DNA from: JACWAE01 sp963847595
GTDB taxonomy: Bacteria; Chloroflexota; Dehalococcoidia; SZUA-161
NCBI GenBank assembly: GCA_963847595.1
Contig: CAWKAJ010000001.1
Span: 682,001-746,000 of the forward strand
Length of the DNA: 64,000 nucleotides
Direction: 5' to 3'
Notes under the pieces: generated by a model
Database searches by the model: none
What the model was told of the DNA's origin: nothing
The model's input: the letters and a program-made list of their open reading frames with translations, nothing else
Made by a program: the position numbers and the translations under genes
Part shown: piece by piece, positions 8,825 to 17,658 of the stretch
How the letters are laid out: each line of letters opens with the position of its first letter
How positions within the stretch are numbered: the first letter of the stretch is position 1

Positions 8825-9181
8825 TATATCCCACGTCATTGCGAGGAGTAGGGGCAGACCAGCGTGTCTGCCCAAAATGATTGAGGGCGAACACATTGGT
8901 TCGCCACTACGTCCTTAGGTGCAAGTACTGAGATTCTTCGCTTCGCTCAGAATGACAGTAATATAATGTCATTGCGAGGAGTCCGCCTCTGGCGGGACGA
9001 CGAAGCAATCTCAGGGTGGTCATAAATATCAAGAAGGCGAGATCGCTTCGCTCCGCTTGCAATGACCTAGAAGCCAAATCTCTATTTCACGTCACTCCTG
9101 CGAAAGCATGAGTCTAGGTTCTCCTGGATTCCCGCTTGCGCGGGAATGACATATAATGTTTACATGGAGAACGATAACCCT
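8825..9181. repeat. Composite intergenic region of stacked REP/MITE-like repeats
   Basis: This 357-base gap has no gene and is built from several palindromic elements. There is a partial GTCATTGCGAGGAG start at 8835; a GTAGGGGC palindrome (GGGCAGAC/GTCTGCCC) near 8850-8873; a TTCGCTTCGCTCAGAATGAC end at 8938-8957; a complete 99-base element at 8968-9066 with terminal inverted repeats GTCATTGCGAG and CTTGCAATGAC; and an element of the GTCACTCCTGCG...CGCGGGAATGAC type at 9091-9150. The complete element matches, in inverted orientation, the element at 56430-56553. Confidence 0.75.
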
Positions 9182-11809
9182 ATGGCGATAGACCCAATCT
9201 GCGGCATGGAAGTGGATGAAAAGACGGCTCTCAGCGTGGAGCATGAGGGCAAGAAGTACTATTTCTGCAGCCCGGGATGCCGCGATAAGTTTCTCGCCCA
9301 AAAGGGATTGCTACTTCCTTCCGCTGAAGCAGCCCCATCTCAACAAGCCGAGGGCGGCGAGCCCCAGAAGGAGAAGGCCGCCCTCCAGATAACTGGGATG
9401 CACTGTGCCTCCTGCGCCGCCACTATAGAAGAGTCCCTGAACAAGGTAGAGGGAGTCTCCAAGGCAGCGGTCAACTTCGCCACCGAAAAGGCTTATGTGG
9501 AGTACGACCCCAGCAAAGCAAGCCCTCAGGCGCTGGAGAAAGCGGTAAAGGAGGCGGGATATGGCGTACTCAAGGAAGAGGCCCAGTTCCTTAACCTCAA
9601 GATCATTGGCATGGACAACGCCCACTGCCTGGGCACTGTCGAGGCAGCGCTCAAAGGGGTCGGGGGCATAGTATCCAGCCAGCTTTTCCCCAACGAAAGG
9701 GCGAAGATAGTCTTCGACCCGGCATTGACTACGAAAGAGATTATTAAGAAGGCGATAAAGGACGCCGGCTACACCCCTGTGGAGGAGACCACCGTTGACC
9801 GCGAGAAAGAGGCGCGCCAGCGCGAGATAAGGACACTGAGGATTAAGTTCATTGTGTCCCTGGTTTTCGCCGCCCCCCTGCTCTACTTCGCCATGGGCCC
9901 CCACGTGAAGCTACCAGAGCCCTCCATGCCCGATTGGAGTATGGCCCTGCTCCAGGTACTGCTCGCCACGCCCGTAATTGGCGCCGGTTACCAGTTCTAT
10001 ACCGTGGGGCTCAGGGCTGTTCTCAAGAGCTACCGGGCCAGTATGGATACCCTCGTCGCACTGGGCACCGGCACTGCTTTTCTATATAGCCTGGCGATAT
10101 CTATCCTCATCTGGACCGGCAATCCCAATTATGGCAGTCACGACCTCTACTACGAAGTGGCGGGAATGCTTATCGTGTTCATCCTGCTGGGAAGGATGCT
10201 GGAGGCACTGGCCAAAGGCAGAACTTCGGAGTCCATCCGCAAGCTGCTGGCACTGCAGCCCAGAACAGCGCTGGTGGTCAGAGAAAGCAAGGAGCAGGAG
10301 GTCCCTGTCGAGGAAGTCCTCGTCGGGGATACGGTCATAGTCAAGCCAGGGGGCAATGTGCCTGTGGACGGCGTAGTCCTGGAGGGGAGCTCTTCCGTCG
10401 ACCAGTCGCTCCTGACCGGCGAGAGCATACCTGTAGAAAAGAACGTCGGCGATGAGGTCATAGGCGGAACCATGAACAAGAGCGGCTGGCTCAAGTTCAA
10501 GGCTGCCAGAGTAGGCAGTGACACCGCACTGGCCCAGATTGTGAGGCTGGTGGAGGAGGCCCAGGGCAGCAAAGCGCCCGTACAGAGGCTGGCAGACACG
10601 GTATCAGCCTATTTCGTTCCCACCGTACTTGGCATCGGCTTGGTCACCTTCCTCGCCTGGTATCTATCGGGGTCAGCTCTGTCATTCAGCCTCACCGCGT
10701 TTATCGCTGTAATCATCATCGCCTGCCCCTGCGCGCTGGGCCTGGCCACGCCCACTGCCGTAATAGTGGGCACAGGCAAAGGAGCAGAGAACGGCATCCT
10801 CATCAGGGACGCTGCCACTTTAGAGAGGGCCTGCCAGGTGGATACCGTAGTCTTCGACAAAACAGGCACGCTGACCCGGGGCAAGCCTGAGGTCACTGAC
10901 ATTATTCCGGTATCCAACCCTCATTCTGCCGAGGAGATACTCAAACTGGCCGCAGCAGCCGAGAAGCGCTCGGAACATCACCTCAGCGAGGCTATCGTAG
11001 CCAAGGCCGAGGAGAAGAAATTAGCTATCCCCGAGATAGATAGTTTCACAGCCATCGCAGGCAAGGGAATAGAAGCAAGATACGACAAAACCACAATCCT
11101 TGTGGGGAACAGAAAACTGTTCGCCGATAAGGGTATAGATATAAAGGCTATTGAAGGCGGCATAACGAAACTGGAAGGAGAAGGAAGAACGGTGGTGCTG
11201 GTGGGGATAGAAGGCAAGATTATCGGCATGATAGCTATTGCAGATACAGCTAAACCTTCCGCTGTGGAGACGGTTGCCTGGCTCAAGCTACAGGGGAAGC
11301 AAGTGGTCATGATTACGGGTGATAATCGCCGGGCAGCGGAGAGCGTAGCCCGCAGCCTAGGAATTGACCGAGTGCTGGCTGAAGTGCTGCCCGAGGACAA
11401 AGCCAACGAGATAAAGAGGCTTCAGGAGCAGGGCGAGAAAGTAGCTATGGTGGGCGACGGCATTAATGATGCTCCAGCTTTGGTTCAGGCAGATGTCGGC
11501 ATCGCTATCGGCTCGGGGACTGATATAGCTATCGAGTCTGGCGGCATAGTCCTGGTCAAGGATGACCTCCGAGATGTAGCCCGAACATTAGACCTCAGTT
11601 GCTATACCATGCGTAAGATAAGGCAAAACCTGTTCTGGGCTTTTTTCTACAATGTCATAAGCATACCTATAGCTGCCGGAGTGCTTTACCCGTTCTACGG
11701 TTTCATGCTCAACCCCATAATCGCTGGCGCAGCTATGGCTTTCAGCTCAGTCAGCGTGGTAACCAACTCACTGAGCATGAGGAGATACAAACTTCAGGAA
11801 ATGCTGTAG
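9182..11809 (+). CDS. copA: Copper-transporting P1B-type ATPase with N-terminal YHS domain
   Basis: This is an inner-membrane copper exporter. An N-terminal YHS metal-binding domain (IDPICGMEV...YYFCSPGC, about residues 3-42) precedes a heavy-metal domain with GMHCASC, and a second one whose CxxC is lost (GMDNAHC). Next come the transmembrane domain with the CPC motif (IACPCALGLATPT), the phosphorylation motif DKTGTLT, the HP motif (SEHHLSEA), and the hinge GDGINDAPAL. ATG 9182 is chosen because GGAGA precedes it and because the alternative start at 9146 lies in the edge of the upstream repeat. At 875 residues it is longer than a minimal CopA because of the YHS domain. Confidence 0.95.
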   Translation: MAIDPICGMEVDEKTALSVEHEGKKYYFCSPGCRDKFLAQKGLLLPSAEAAPSQQAEGGEPQKEKAALQITGMHCASCAATIEESLNKVEGVSKAAVNFATEKAYVEYDPSKASPQALEKAVKEAGYGVLKEEAQFLNLKIIGMDNAHCLGTVEAALKGVGGIVSSQLFPNERAKIVFDPALTTKEIIKKAIKDAGYTPVEETTVDREKEARQREIRTLRIKFIVSLVFAAPLLYFAMGPHVKLPEPSMPDWSMALLQVLLATPVIGAGYQFYTVGLRAVLKSYRASMDTLVALGTGTAFLYSLAISILIWTGNPNYGSHDLYYEVAGMLIVFILLGRMLEALAKGRTSESIRKLLALQPRTALVVRESKEQEVPVEEVLVGDTVIVKPGGNVPVDGVVLEGSSSVDQSLLTGESIPVEKNVGDEVIGGTMNKSGWLKFKAARVGSDTALAQIVRLVEEAQGSKAPVQRLADTVSAYFVPTVLGIGLVTFLAWYLSGSALSFSLTAFIAVIIIACPCALGLATPTAVIVGTGKGAENGILIRDAATLERACQVDTVVFDKTGTLTRGKPEVTDIIPVSNPHSAEEILKLAAAAEKRSEHHLSEAIVAKAEEKKLAIPEIDSFTAIAGKGIEARYDKTTILVGNRKLFADKGIDIKAIEGGITKLEGEGRTVVLVGIEGKIIGMIAIADTAKPSAVETVAWLKLQGKQVVMITGDNRRAAESVARSLGIDRVLAEVLPEDKANEIKRLQEQGEKVAMVGDGINDAPALVQADVGIAIGSGTDIAIESGGIVLVKDDLRDVARTLDLSCYTMRKIRQNLFWAFFYNVISIPIAAGVLYPFYGFMLNPIIAGAAMAFSSVSVVTNSLSMRRYKLQEML

Positions 11810-11863
11810 TTGCCCGATCCGCCCGAGGCAGAGGCAACTGCGGTTTAATTAGAAGGAGGAGTA

Positions 11864-12382
11864 ATGGAGAAGAGGCGCATGAAAGCTGTCGACGCCCTTA
11901 AGCTGGGCATCGAGAGGGAAAACGGAGCTAACAAATTCTACCGGAAGGCAGCCCAGGCCACCAGAGACCGGAACGGCAAGAATATGTTTGACTGGCTGGC
12001 TAAGGAGGAACTGAGACATTTAGCCAAGCTAAGGCAGCAGTTGAAGTCTGTGCTGGACAACAACAAGTGGCTGGAGTGGAAGAGAGTGACTACTCCTATG
12101 AACAAGACAGATTTCCCTTCAATCTCAGAGGCTACGGGCACAACTACTGTAGATGCCAGCGAGATGGATGCCCTGCGTCAGGGAATCAAATCTGAGCAGG
12201 ATGCCATCGCCTTCTATAAAGACGCCGAGGACAGTACGCCTGACCTCAAGGGGAAAAACATGTTCCGGGCGCTGGGCAAGGAAGAGGAAGGACACCTGTC
12301 ACTGCTGGAGGAAGAGTTGCAGTGGCTTACCCAGTCACGCAAGTATTTCACGATACATAGGTTCCAGCTACGCGCGGACTAG
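11864..12382 (+). CDS. Ferritin-like diiron protein (rubrerythrin-type, no rubredoxin domain)
   Basis: A 172-residue protein of two similar halves. Each has an E-x2-x-FY helix followed by an E-E-x2-H helix (ERENGANKFY...EELRHLAKL and EQDAIAFYKD...EEEGHLSLLEEE), matching the four-helix ferritin-like/rubrerythrin diiron core. There is no C-terminal rubredoxin CxxC pair. Such proteins act in peroxide reduction or iron handling. AAGGAGGAG precedes the ATG. The gene ends convergently with the GH57 gene, with a palindromic repeat in between. Confidence 0.8.
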   Translation: MEKRRMKAVDALKLGIERENGANKFYRKAAQATRDRNGKNMFDWLAKEELRHLAKLRQQLKSVLDNNKWLEWKRVTTPMNKTDFPSISEATGTTTVDASEMDALRQGIKSEQDAIAFYKDAEDSTPDLKGKNMFRALGKEEEGHLSLLEEELQWLTQSRKYFTIHRFQLRAD

Positions 12383-12384
12383 CA

Positions 12385-12474
12385 GAGAGGTGCAGGACAA
12401 ACTTCCTGCCGGGGGTCTGGGGGTGTCCCCCAGTTTCTAAGATCCCCCAAGATTGGGGGATAAAGGGGGTTGAA
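12385..12474. repeat. Three-hairpin dispersed repeat, copy R1
   Basis: A roughly 90-base element between two convergent genes. It starts with a GCAGGACAAACTTCCTGC-type hairpin, then a GGGGG/CCCCC hairpin, a CCCCCAAGATTGGGGG hairpin, and ends in GGGGGTTGAAA. Related copies lie at 50564, 53140, 59311, 59400 and 63060. In this position it could act as a bidirectional terminator. Confidence 0.8.
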
Positions 12475-12475
12475 A

Positions 12476-13780
12476 TCATCCATAGAGAAGAAGCTGGTCT
12501 GTGATCTTGCTCCTGATATCACGCCCTGCGAGTACTCGATAGTAGTATTCCATCTTCTCGTCCTCATCTAAATCGCTCATCTTTATAGCTTTGTAGGCGT
12601 TGAGTATGACCTCTCGCTGCATCAGCAGGCCCTGATGAATCAGGTTGATGTCCCACATCGGCCTGCGGCTGGCCCACCAAAACTGGTCGCTCTGCAACGC
12701 TTTGTCCAGCAACCCCCTCGCTAAATCAGCATGTAATTTGACAACGTCAGTGGTGGCCACTTTCATCGCCTTGTAAGTCATGTCCATGGCAATCTTGAGA
12801 TGCTGCCACTGCAGTTGATGCAGCGCATTGCCTTTCCCATTCCATAAAGGATAAGGATTGCCATCTTTTATATCATCCAGCGTAGTGCTCCACGACGATG
12901 CCCTCGGCTCGATAGATTGACCGGTTGGGAATATCTCCATGAGCTTGCTGATGGTAACCACCTCAATATCCGTCTTATCATTTTTACCGGCCGCTCCGAA
13001 TATCTCCTTCTGTGTATCGACTATACGCTGCAACTGCTTGCCGCCTTTGCCGATAGGCTCCATCGCCTCCAGTGCCTCGTAAACTTCACCCAAAAACAGC
13101 TTCTCCCAGTTCTTAATATGATGTCCGAAGGTCTCAGCATCCATGGCTGTTATCACATAGATATCCTTATGGTTTCCCCGAAGCTGTCTCAATTGCTCAA
13201 GGAAACCACCGGCATCGAGATCGCGAAACGATACCTTATTGCTTAATATGTCGTCACGGAAGAACGCCACCAGCTTCTGCCTGCCCGCCACTATGCTATG
13301 GACGACATTGCTAGGCCAGTCTACAGGACAGGCAACCCCACTCATAATAATCCATTTATGTCCCGTCTCCAGAACCGGCTTCACTATATCTCGGCTGTAG
13401 GCCATCTCGGGTGGGAAAAAACCCTGCGGAGAATAGCAATCGCCGAAGAACTGTTTGTTGGTCTGATTATTGAGCACTATCTGCCTCAGCACCTCATCTT
13501 GCCCTATAAGAGGCAGAATAGCATGATACTTCGCGGAGCCGGTGAACTCCAACCGCCCCTTCTCGCACAAATCGCGCAAGCCAGAGATGACATCCGACAT
13601 CCCATGATCATCCAGCAGCTCAGTGAGGGCAGCATTGATGTTCACCGTAACTTTAGCATGTGGCAACTCGTCAAACAGCTTCACCAGAGGCCTGTAGGAT
13701 TCCTCGCATATCTTTCTCAACACCCAGTGGGTCTGGTTAGTCGGCTGATAGAAGTGCAACAGAGGCGCCCAGTAAATCAT
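12476..13780 (-). CDS. Glycoside hydrolase family 57 enzyme
   Basis: This is a GH57 alpha-glucan-active enzyme of 434 residues (amylase or glucanotransferase type). Visible motifs are the N-terminal HFYQPT (residues about 9-14), the nucleophile region FFPPEMAY (Glu125) and the acid motif MDAETFGHH (Asp214). The C-terminal helical domain is present, with a Trp-rich stretch (FWWASRRPMWD). It is probably cytoplasmic because no signal peptide is seen. It shares an operon with the cyclic-nucleotide-domain gene upstream. Glycogen phosphorylase (50871) and the glycosyltransferase at the window start are likely pathway relatives. The exact specificity cannot be read from the sequence. Confidence 0.88.
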   Translation of the reverse strand: MIYWAPLLHFYQPTNQTHWVLRKICEESYRPLVKLFDELPHAKVTVNINAALTELLDDHGMSDVISGLRDLCEKGRLEFTGSAKYHAILPLIGQDEVLRQIVLNNQTNKQFFGDCYSPQGFFPPEMAYSRDIVKPVLETGHKWIIMSGVACPVDWPSNVVHSIVAGRQKLVAFFRDDILSNKVSFRDLDAGGFLEQLRQLRGNHKDIYVITAMDAETFGHHIKNWEKLFLGEVYEALEAMEPIGKGGKQLQRIVDTQKEIFGAAGKNDKTDIEVVTISKLMEIFPTGQSIEPRASSWSTTLDDIKDGNPYPLWNGKGNALHQLQWQHLKIAMDMTYKAMKVATTDVVKLHADLARGLLDKALQSDQFWWASRRPMWDINLIHQGLLMQREVILNAYKAIKMSDLDEDEKMEYYYRVLAGRDIRSKITDQLLLYG

Positions 13781-13813
13781 GATCCCACCTTTCGCATACG
13801 GGCTTTTGCCTCC

Positions 13814-14317
13814 CTAGCCCAAAGCTACGCTCAACGCCGTGGCCAGCCTGATCACGTCCCGGTTGGTTTGCCTCAACCGTTCACTCAGTAGCTTCGCCAG
13901 GTTCCCCATTATCTTCAACCCTATCTTCGTATCTGCCTCACACAGCTTCGCCAGCTCAGGCCCATATATCTCCAACACTAAACATTCCTTCGTCGCTGTT
14001 ATCGTCGCTGAACGCTCGGCCTTCGTCAGCATCGCTACCTCACCCACCACTATCGGCTCAACCGCATCCATCCGGATTAATGTCTTCTCACTAGGTCCCC
14101 TCTCATCCGAAAGCTGCGGCAGCGTCAGTCTCTTGCTTACCTTCACTGACCCGGAATATATGACGTACATCGTCTCACCCATCTCACCTTCCGTGATTAT
14201 AGTGTCACCTTCACCCCACTTTATCTCATGCGCCACGGACAGCACTTTCTCCATCTCTTCCTTCGTCAACCCCTTGAACAAAGGCGCTTTGACTAGCTTG
14301 TCAATCAAAACTCCCAT
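13814..14317 (-). CDS. Cyclic nucleotide-binding domain protein without an output domain
   Basis: A 167-residue protein made almost entirely of one CRP/CAP-type cNMP-binding beta-roll (LFKGLTKEEMEKVL, then GEGDTIITEGEMGETMYVI and VVGEVAMLTKAERSATI). The C-terminal helix (KIMGNLAKLLSERLRQTN) is present, but the DNA-binding helix-turn-helix of CRP proteins is absent. It may therefore regulate a partner by protein contact, perhaps the potassium channel encoded just upstream or the GH57 enzyme 33 bases downstream. This partner assignment is inference from context. Confidence 0.85.
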   Translation of the reverse strand: MGVLIDKLVKAPLFKGLTKEEMEKVLSVAHEIKWGEGDTIITEGEMGETMYVIYSGSVKVSKRLTLPQLSDERGPSEKTLIRMDAVEPIVVGEVAMLTKAERSATITATKECLVLEIYGPELAKLCEADTKIGLKIMGNLAKLLSERLRQTNRDVIRLATALSVALG

Positions 14318-14375
14318 CGCCGTCCCCTATAATGTTTATTCTATCTCTGGCTTATAGCTTTGGACTGGAATACGC

Positions 14376-15548
14376 CTATTCCCCTATCACTATGGCTGTA
14401 TCGTTCTGCCTTATCACGTAATCGTCTCCTGGATTGAGATTCGCCTGCGGTATCTCAAGCTGGGCCCCAAGATATTCTTTCCCAGCTTCTCTGAATTTCC
14501 GCTCTATGAAGTCGTCTATTACCGAAGAATCACCACTGAGTACATCCTCGGCACACAGCACCCTCCCTCGGCAAAACAACCCCACCAACAGGGAATTCTG
14601 TTTCTCCTTAAAATAGGCCGCAAGCTCACCAAACCTCTTCCCTACAAATTCAGCAGGTACCACTTTCTGCTGTAAACAATTCTTCTCTCGATGCGATAAC
14701 AACTGCCGCGCCGCAAACACTACACCCTCCGCCATCGCTGCCGATGTCATCAAAAATGGATCGTACTCCCCATGCACTATCACCTCACTGGCACCAGCCC
14801 GCCGTACATGCGGCGCAGACCTGGGCTCCGTTACCTCTACACATACCCGAGCCCGGGGATTCATCGTTTTCACCGCCAGCGTCCCTAACACCGCCCTCTC
14901 ATCCGCACCGGCCATATCCCCCTGCGCTGTGTCACTCAGGATCATCACCGTCGCTGCCTGCTTTACGTTCGCAAGCTCCAGTATCGCCTCGCTGCTAAAG
15001 TCTCCATACACAAACTTCGGCTTGATAGATTTGTATTTCAGCAATACCTGATTCATCTTCTCAGGAGCTAACGAGTTGACCAGTATTATCTCAGGATGCT
15101 CCTGTCGCGCAATAATACCATCCAGTATCGTCTCTATGTGTTCATTCCAGCCGCAGATTACGGTATGTTCTTTATTTCTTAACTTTTCCAATCCTCTTTC
15201 CTCCCTCAACTGGCGTGTGACCATATATGAAGCTATCTTTGCAGTAACTAAGGGAATGAAGCTAAGACCAAGGATAATCAGAATAAAGGTGATGGCGCGT
15301 CCTGCTACAGTCAACGGGAAGGTGGGGCCATACCCAGGAGACTTAGTGATAACTATCACCATCCACCACAAGGCCAGCCCAATGGACGATAAGCCGCTGA
15401 CGTTTTTATGCTCAAGATAATATACTCCGATGCCACTGCCTATGAGTATCACTAATAGGACTAGGACCAGCTTGAGGATAAAGCTTCGTGTTGCCCTGTG
15501 ACGTATCCAATCAAGAGCTGATTTCATAAAATTCTTCATAGGCTGCAT
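14376..15548 (-). CDS. Two-helix potassium channel-like protein with RCK (TrkA) domains
   Basis: Residues 20-115 hold two hydrophobic segments flanking a pore loop with SPGYGP. This resembles a K+ filter (GYG), but it has Pro where TVGYGD channels have Val and Pro in place of Asp. A TrkA-N/RCK nucleotide-binding domain follows (HTVICGWNEH at about residue 128) and then a TrkA-C-like end. The arrangement is that of MthK/Kch-type channels gated by ligand binding to the RCK ring. A cyclic-nucleotide-domain gene lies 58 bases downstream on the same strand. Confidence 0.8.
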   Translation of the reverse strand: MQPMKNFMKSALDWIRHRATRSFILKLVLVLLVILIGSGIGVYYLEHKNVSGLSSIGLALWWMVIVITKSPGYGPTFPLTVAGRAITFILIILGLSFIPLVTAKIASYMVTRQLREERGLEKLRNKEHTVICGWNEHIETILDGIIARQEHPEIILVNSLAPEKMNQVLLKYKSIKPKFVYGDFSSEAILELANVKQAATVMILSDTAQGDMAGADERAVLGTLAVKTMNPRARVCVEVTEPRSAPHVRRAGASEVIVHGEYDPFLMTSAAMAEGVVFAARQLLSHREKNCLQQKVVPAEFVGKRFGELAAYFKEKQNSLLVGLFCRGRVLCAEDVLSGDSSVIDDFIERKFREAGKEYLGAQLEIPQANLNPGDDYVIRQNDTAIVIGE

Positions 15549-15570
15549 CGTTTCCCAGCCAAACTATTCA

Positions 15571-15903
15571 CTATTCGAATCTGACCGCAGGAACATTATA
15601 CCTGACCCTGAGAAGCTTGCTTATCTCCCGCTGCTCACCTTCATCTATCACGGGCTCTATCTCAGACAGAGTCCCACCCTTTTCATTTGTACCGCACTTC
15701 CACCTCAGGACATAGCCTTTTACGTTGATACTGCCCAGATGCATAGCATAGCTACGGTCACAGAAGGAAACCCCTGAAGCCTCGGAATTTAAATACAGAA
15801 CCTTTCGCCCCTGATAATCTAACAGCTCCTCGGCTATTCTATAAGACCTTCCTTCGAAACCGATATCCTCATCCTCACTTACATGCACATAGATATGCTT
15901 CAT
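15571..15903 (-). CDS. Conserved hypothetical protein, about 110 residues
   Basis: A small soluble protein (MKHIYVHVSEDEDIGFEGRS...) with mixed alpha/beta composition and no recognised motif. Start 15903 is preferred over the longer frame because GAAGG lies about 10 bases upstream and a promoter (TTGTCT-17-TAAAAT) ends at 15955. It lies 22 bases upstream of the potassium channel gene and is probably co-transcribed with it. I do not recognise the family. Confidence 0.65.
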   Translation of the reverse strand: MKHIYVHVSEDEDIGFEGRSYRIAEELLDYQGRKVLYLNSEASGVSFCDRSYAMHLGSINVKGYVLRWKCGTNEKGGTLSEIEPVIDEGEQREISKLLRVRYNVPAVRFE

Positions 15904-15954
15904 AGCCGATAACCTTCGCGTCTGAGATATCAAACTTTCTGAGCTCAGCACCTA

Positions 15955-15983
15955 ATTTTACGCTAAGAGTTCTCCACAGACAA
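15955..15983 (-). promoter_or_regulatory. Sigma70-type promoter of the 15903 gene and channel operon
   Basis: Read on the minus strand: TTGTCT (15978-15983), a 17-base spacer, then TAAAAT (15955-15960). The start codon at 15903 follows after about 50 bases. Confidence 0.6.
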
Positions 15984-16013
15984 GAGAGGCTAAGAAAGGA
16001 TACTAAATAGCGA

Positions 16014-16038
16014 TCCTCTATTTTCAAATAATAGAGGA
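16014..16038 (-). terminator. Hairpin directly after the DUF167 gene
   Basis: TCCTCTATT (16014-16022) pairs perfectly with AATAGAGGA (16030-16038) across a 7-base loop, abutting the stop codon of the upstream minus-strand gene. It separates that operon from the promoter at 15955-15983. Confidence 0.6.
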
Positions 16039-16383
16039 CTAGCTTTCTCTCCTAGCGGCCTCATTTTTCAATGAATGTATTAAATCCTTACAGGGCAGGT
16101 CCCGGCCTAATATCTCTTTCACTTCGTCACCAGTCAAGCCATGTATAGCTATAACCTTGCTTCGGCTGGACTGACCTCGAATAATATCAACATCACTTCT
16201 GGGTATCCCCAATGTCTGAGCCATAAGCTCCAGAAGCGCCCGGTTGGCCTGGCCTTTCTGGGGCAGTGCCGTCACCTTCACATAGAGAATGCCCTCCCTG
16301 AAGCCAACGACCTCGCTTCTTTTGGCACCGGGCTGCAAATGAATCTCAATCGTTGCTTTCTTATTCGAGATATTTTTCATCAA
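16039..16383 (-). CDS. DUF167 (YggU-like) family protein
   Basis: This matches the small DUF167 family: IEIHLQPGAKRSEVVGF at the N-terminus, then LYVKVTALPQKGQANRALLE, typical of the family's conserved Pro/Gly/Asn core, and SKVIAIHGL. At 114 residues it is slightly longer than usual (about 75-100) because of a C-terminal tail. The function of the family is unknown. It is the last gene of a minus-strand run (DUF89, MEMO, DUF167), 39 bases after the MEMO gene. Confidence 0.85.
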   Translation of the reverse strand: MMKNISNKKATIEIHLQPGAKRSEVVGFREGILYVKVTALPQKGQANRALLELMAQTLGIPRSDVDIIRGQSSRSKVIAIHGLTGDEVKEILGRDLPCKDLIHSLKNEAARRES

Positions 16384-16422
16384 ATCAACTTCCCTGTTTC
16401 AGGTATGGCACAGTTAACTCGA

Positions 16423-17652
16423 CTAAGCCAGGACAATACCGCAAATAGATACGAACGAGGCTTCCTGCTCGTCGGCAGGGCACTGGGCATAGCCGGTGAT
16501 ATCACCACTGGTTTTTCCCAGAAGACGCAGTGCCAGATATATTGCGGACAGGCCGCAGATTCGTCTCCTGTCCCCCTCTTTTTTCACCTGCTGGAACATC
16601 CCTTCAGCATCCCCCATGGCGATAGCAGACATCAGCTCGTTGTCGGCTGACGAAAGCATGGCTTTCTCCAGGACATTTATTGGGTAACGGTCTCCGAAAG
16701 CCGGGCCGACATGAGCCAGGTCACCGGCAGCTATTATAAGAGTGCGTCTATTAGCAGTCGCATTTCTCACCACCCCAACAAAGCGAGCGATCTCATCATC
16801 GTCACCCGGGTTCCTATCCCCTTCTAAAAACCTTTGGAAGGAGCCACAAAGAACAGGCACAAGCTCACAGCCCTTATCCTTCACCAGGTAATGCAGCCAG
16901 ACAGCAGCGGCTTCCACAGAGTGCTCGTTGCGATGATTGAACTCCTCAGCAAAAACCTCCCCTTCGCCGAGAGCAGAAGCCACCCCATCCACCACATCTC
17001 TGGCCGTTGGCAGGGCACCCCAGGGAGTAGCATAACTTTGCCTTGTCAAAGTAACCAGCTTCTGGCCATTGAAGTGGTTGGTGCCCAAAATAATGGCAAT
17101 CTCGGCAGCCCGCGCTGCTATAGCCGCTCGATGCCATACCTCTGCGTAAACAGTACCTCCACGCTGATAATCAATATGGGGGCTCACTAGCCCGCGCACC
17201 TCGTCAACTTTAGGCATATTATCAGCGTCCGGGAGCAGGCCATCGAAGTACCCGCATAGTACTTGCTCCAACAACTCCGAGTTAGCAGGATATACCCTGT
17301 CCGCCATAATAGGAGGACGCGAGGGGGCAGCCCTGAACTTCTTCACTGCCTCCTCATGCACTCGGGCAAAGTGCTCGTTGTCAATCATGAGTGCTCTATC
17401 AAGGGCAGCGAACATCTTTTCCAGATAATCCGGACCCACTCGTAATCCAGTCCTCAGTTCCAGAACTGTCCTCAAAGCAGCAACATTGCGGGTCCCGTCA
17501 CACAACTCCAGGACTGGGCCCAGGCTTGCCGGGAGAACCACAGCACAATCGCTAAGCCCACACGGGTCAGAGAGGACAAGCACCTGCTGGCCGTGCTGCT
17601 GGCCGCTGCTAACCTGTACCCGCCTCAGTTTCGGTCTCATGTCACCTGTCAT
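16423..17652 (-). CDS. MEMO1-family protein (AmmeMemoRadiSam system protein B type)
   Basis: Residues about 145-409 match the MEMO fold: LVSPHIDYQRGGTVYAEVW with the conserved metal-ligand His, IILGTNHFNG, HRNEHSVE with another His, and IAAGDLAHVGPAFGD. About 140 N-terminal residues (DPCGLSDCAVVLP..., LELRTGLRVG) form an extra domain not seen in minimal MEMO proteins. Bacterial MEMO homologues often occur with AMMECR1 and radical SAM partners; neither is within this window. The gene starts 6 bases after the DUF89 stop, so the two are translationally linked. Confidence 0.85.
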   Translation of the reverse strand: MTGDMRPKLRRVQVSSGQQHGQQVLVLSDPCGLSDCAVVLPASLGPVLELCDGTRNVAALRTVLELRTGLRVGPDYLEKMFAALDRALMIDNEHFARVHEEAVKKFRAAPSRPPIMADRVYPANSELLEQVLCGYFDGLLPDADNMPKVDEVRGLVSPHIDYQRGGTVYAEVWHRAAIAARAAEIAIILGTNHFNGQKLVTLTRQSYATPWGALPTARDVVDGVASALGEGEVFAEEFNHRNEHSVEAAAVWLHYLVKDKGCELVPVLCGSFQRFLEGDRNPGDDDEIARFVGVVRNATANRRTLIIAAGDLAHVGPAFGDRYPINVLEKAMLSSADNELMSAIAMGDAEGMFQQVKKEGDRRRICGLSAIYLALRLLGKTSGDITGYAQCPADEQEASFVSICGIVLA

Positions 17653-17658
17653 ATCTTT

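Noticed and set aside
13298..13891. 197-codon plus-strand frame opposite the GH57 gene.
   Set aside because: It is antisense to the GH57 catalytic motifs and has no ribosome site or own family.
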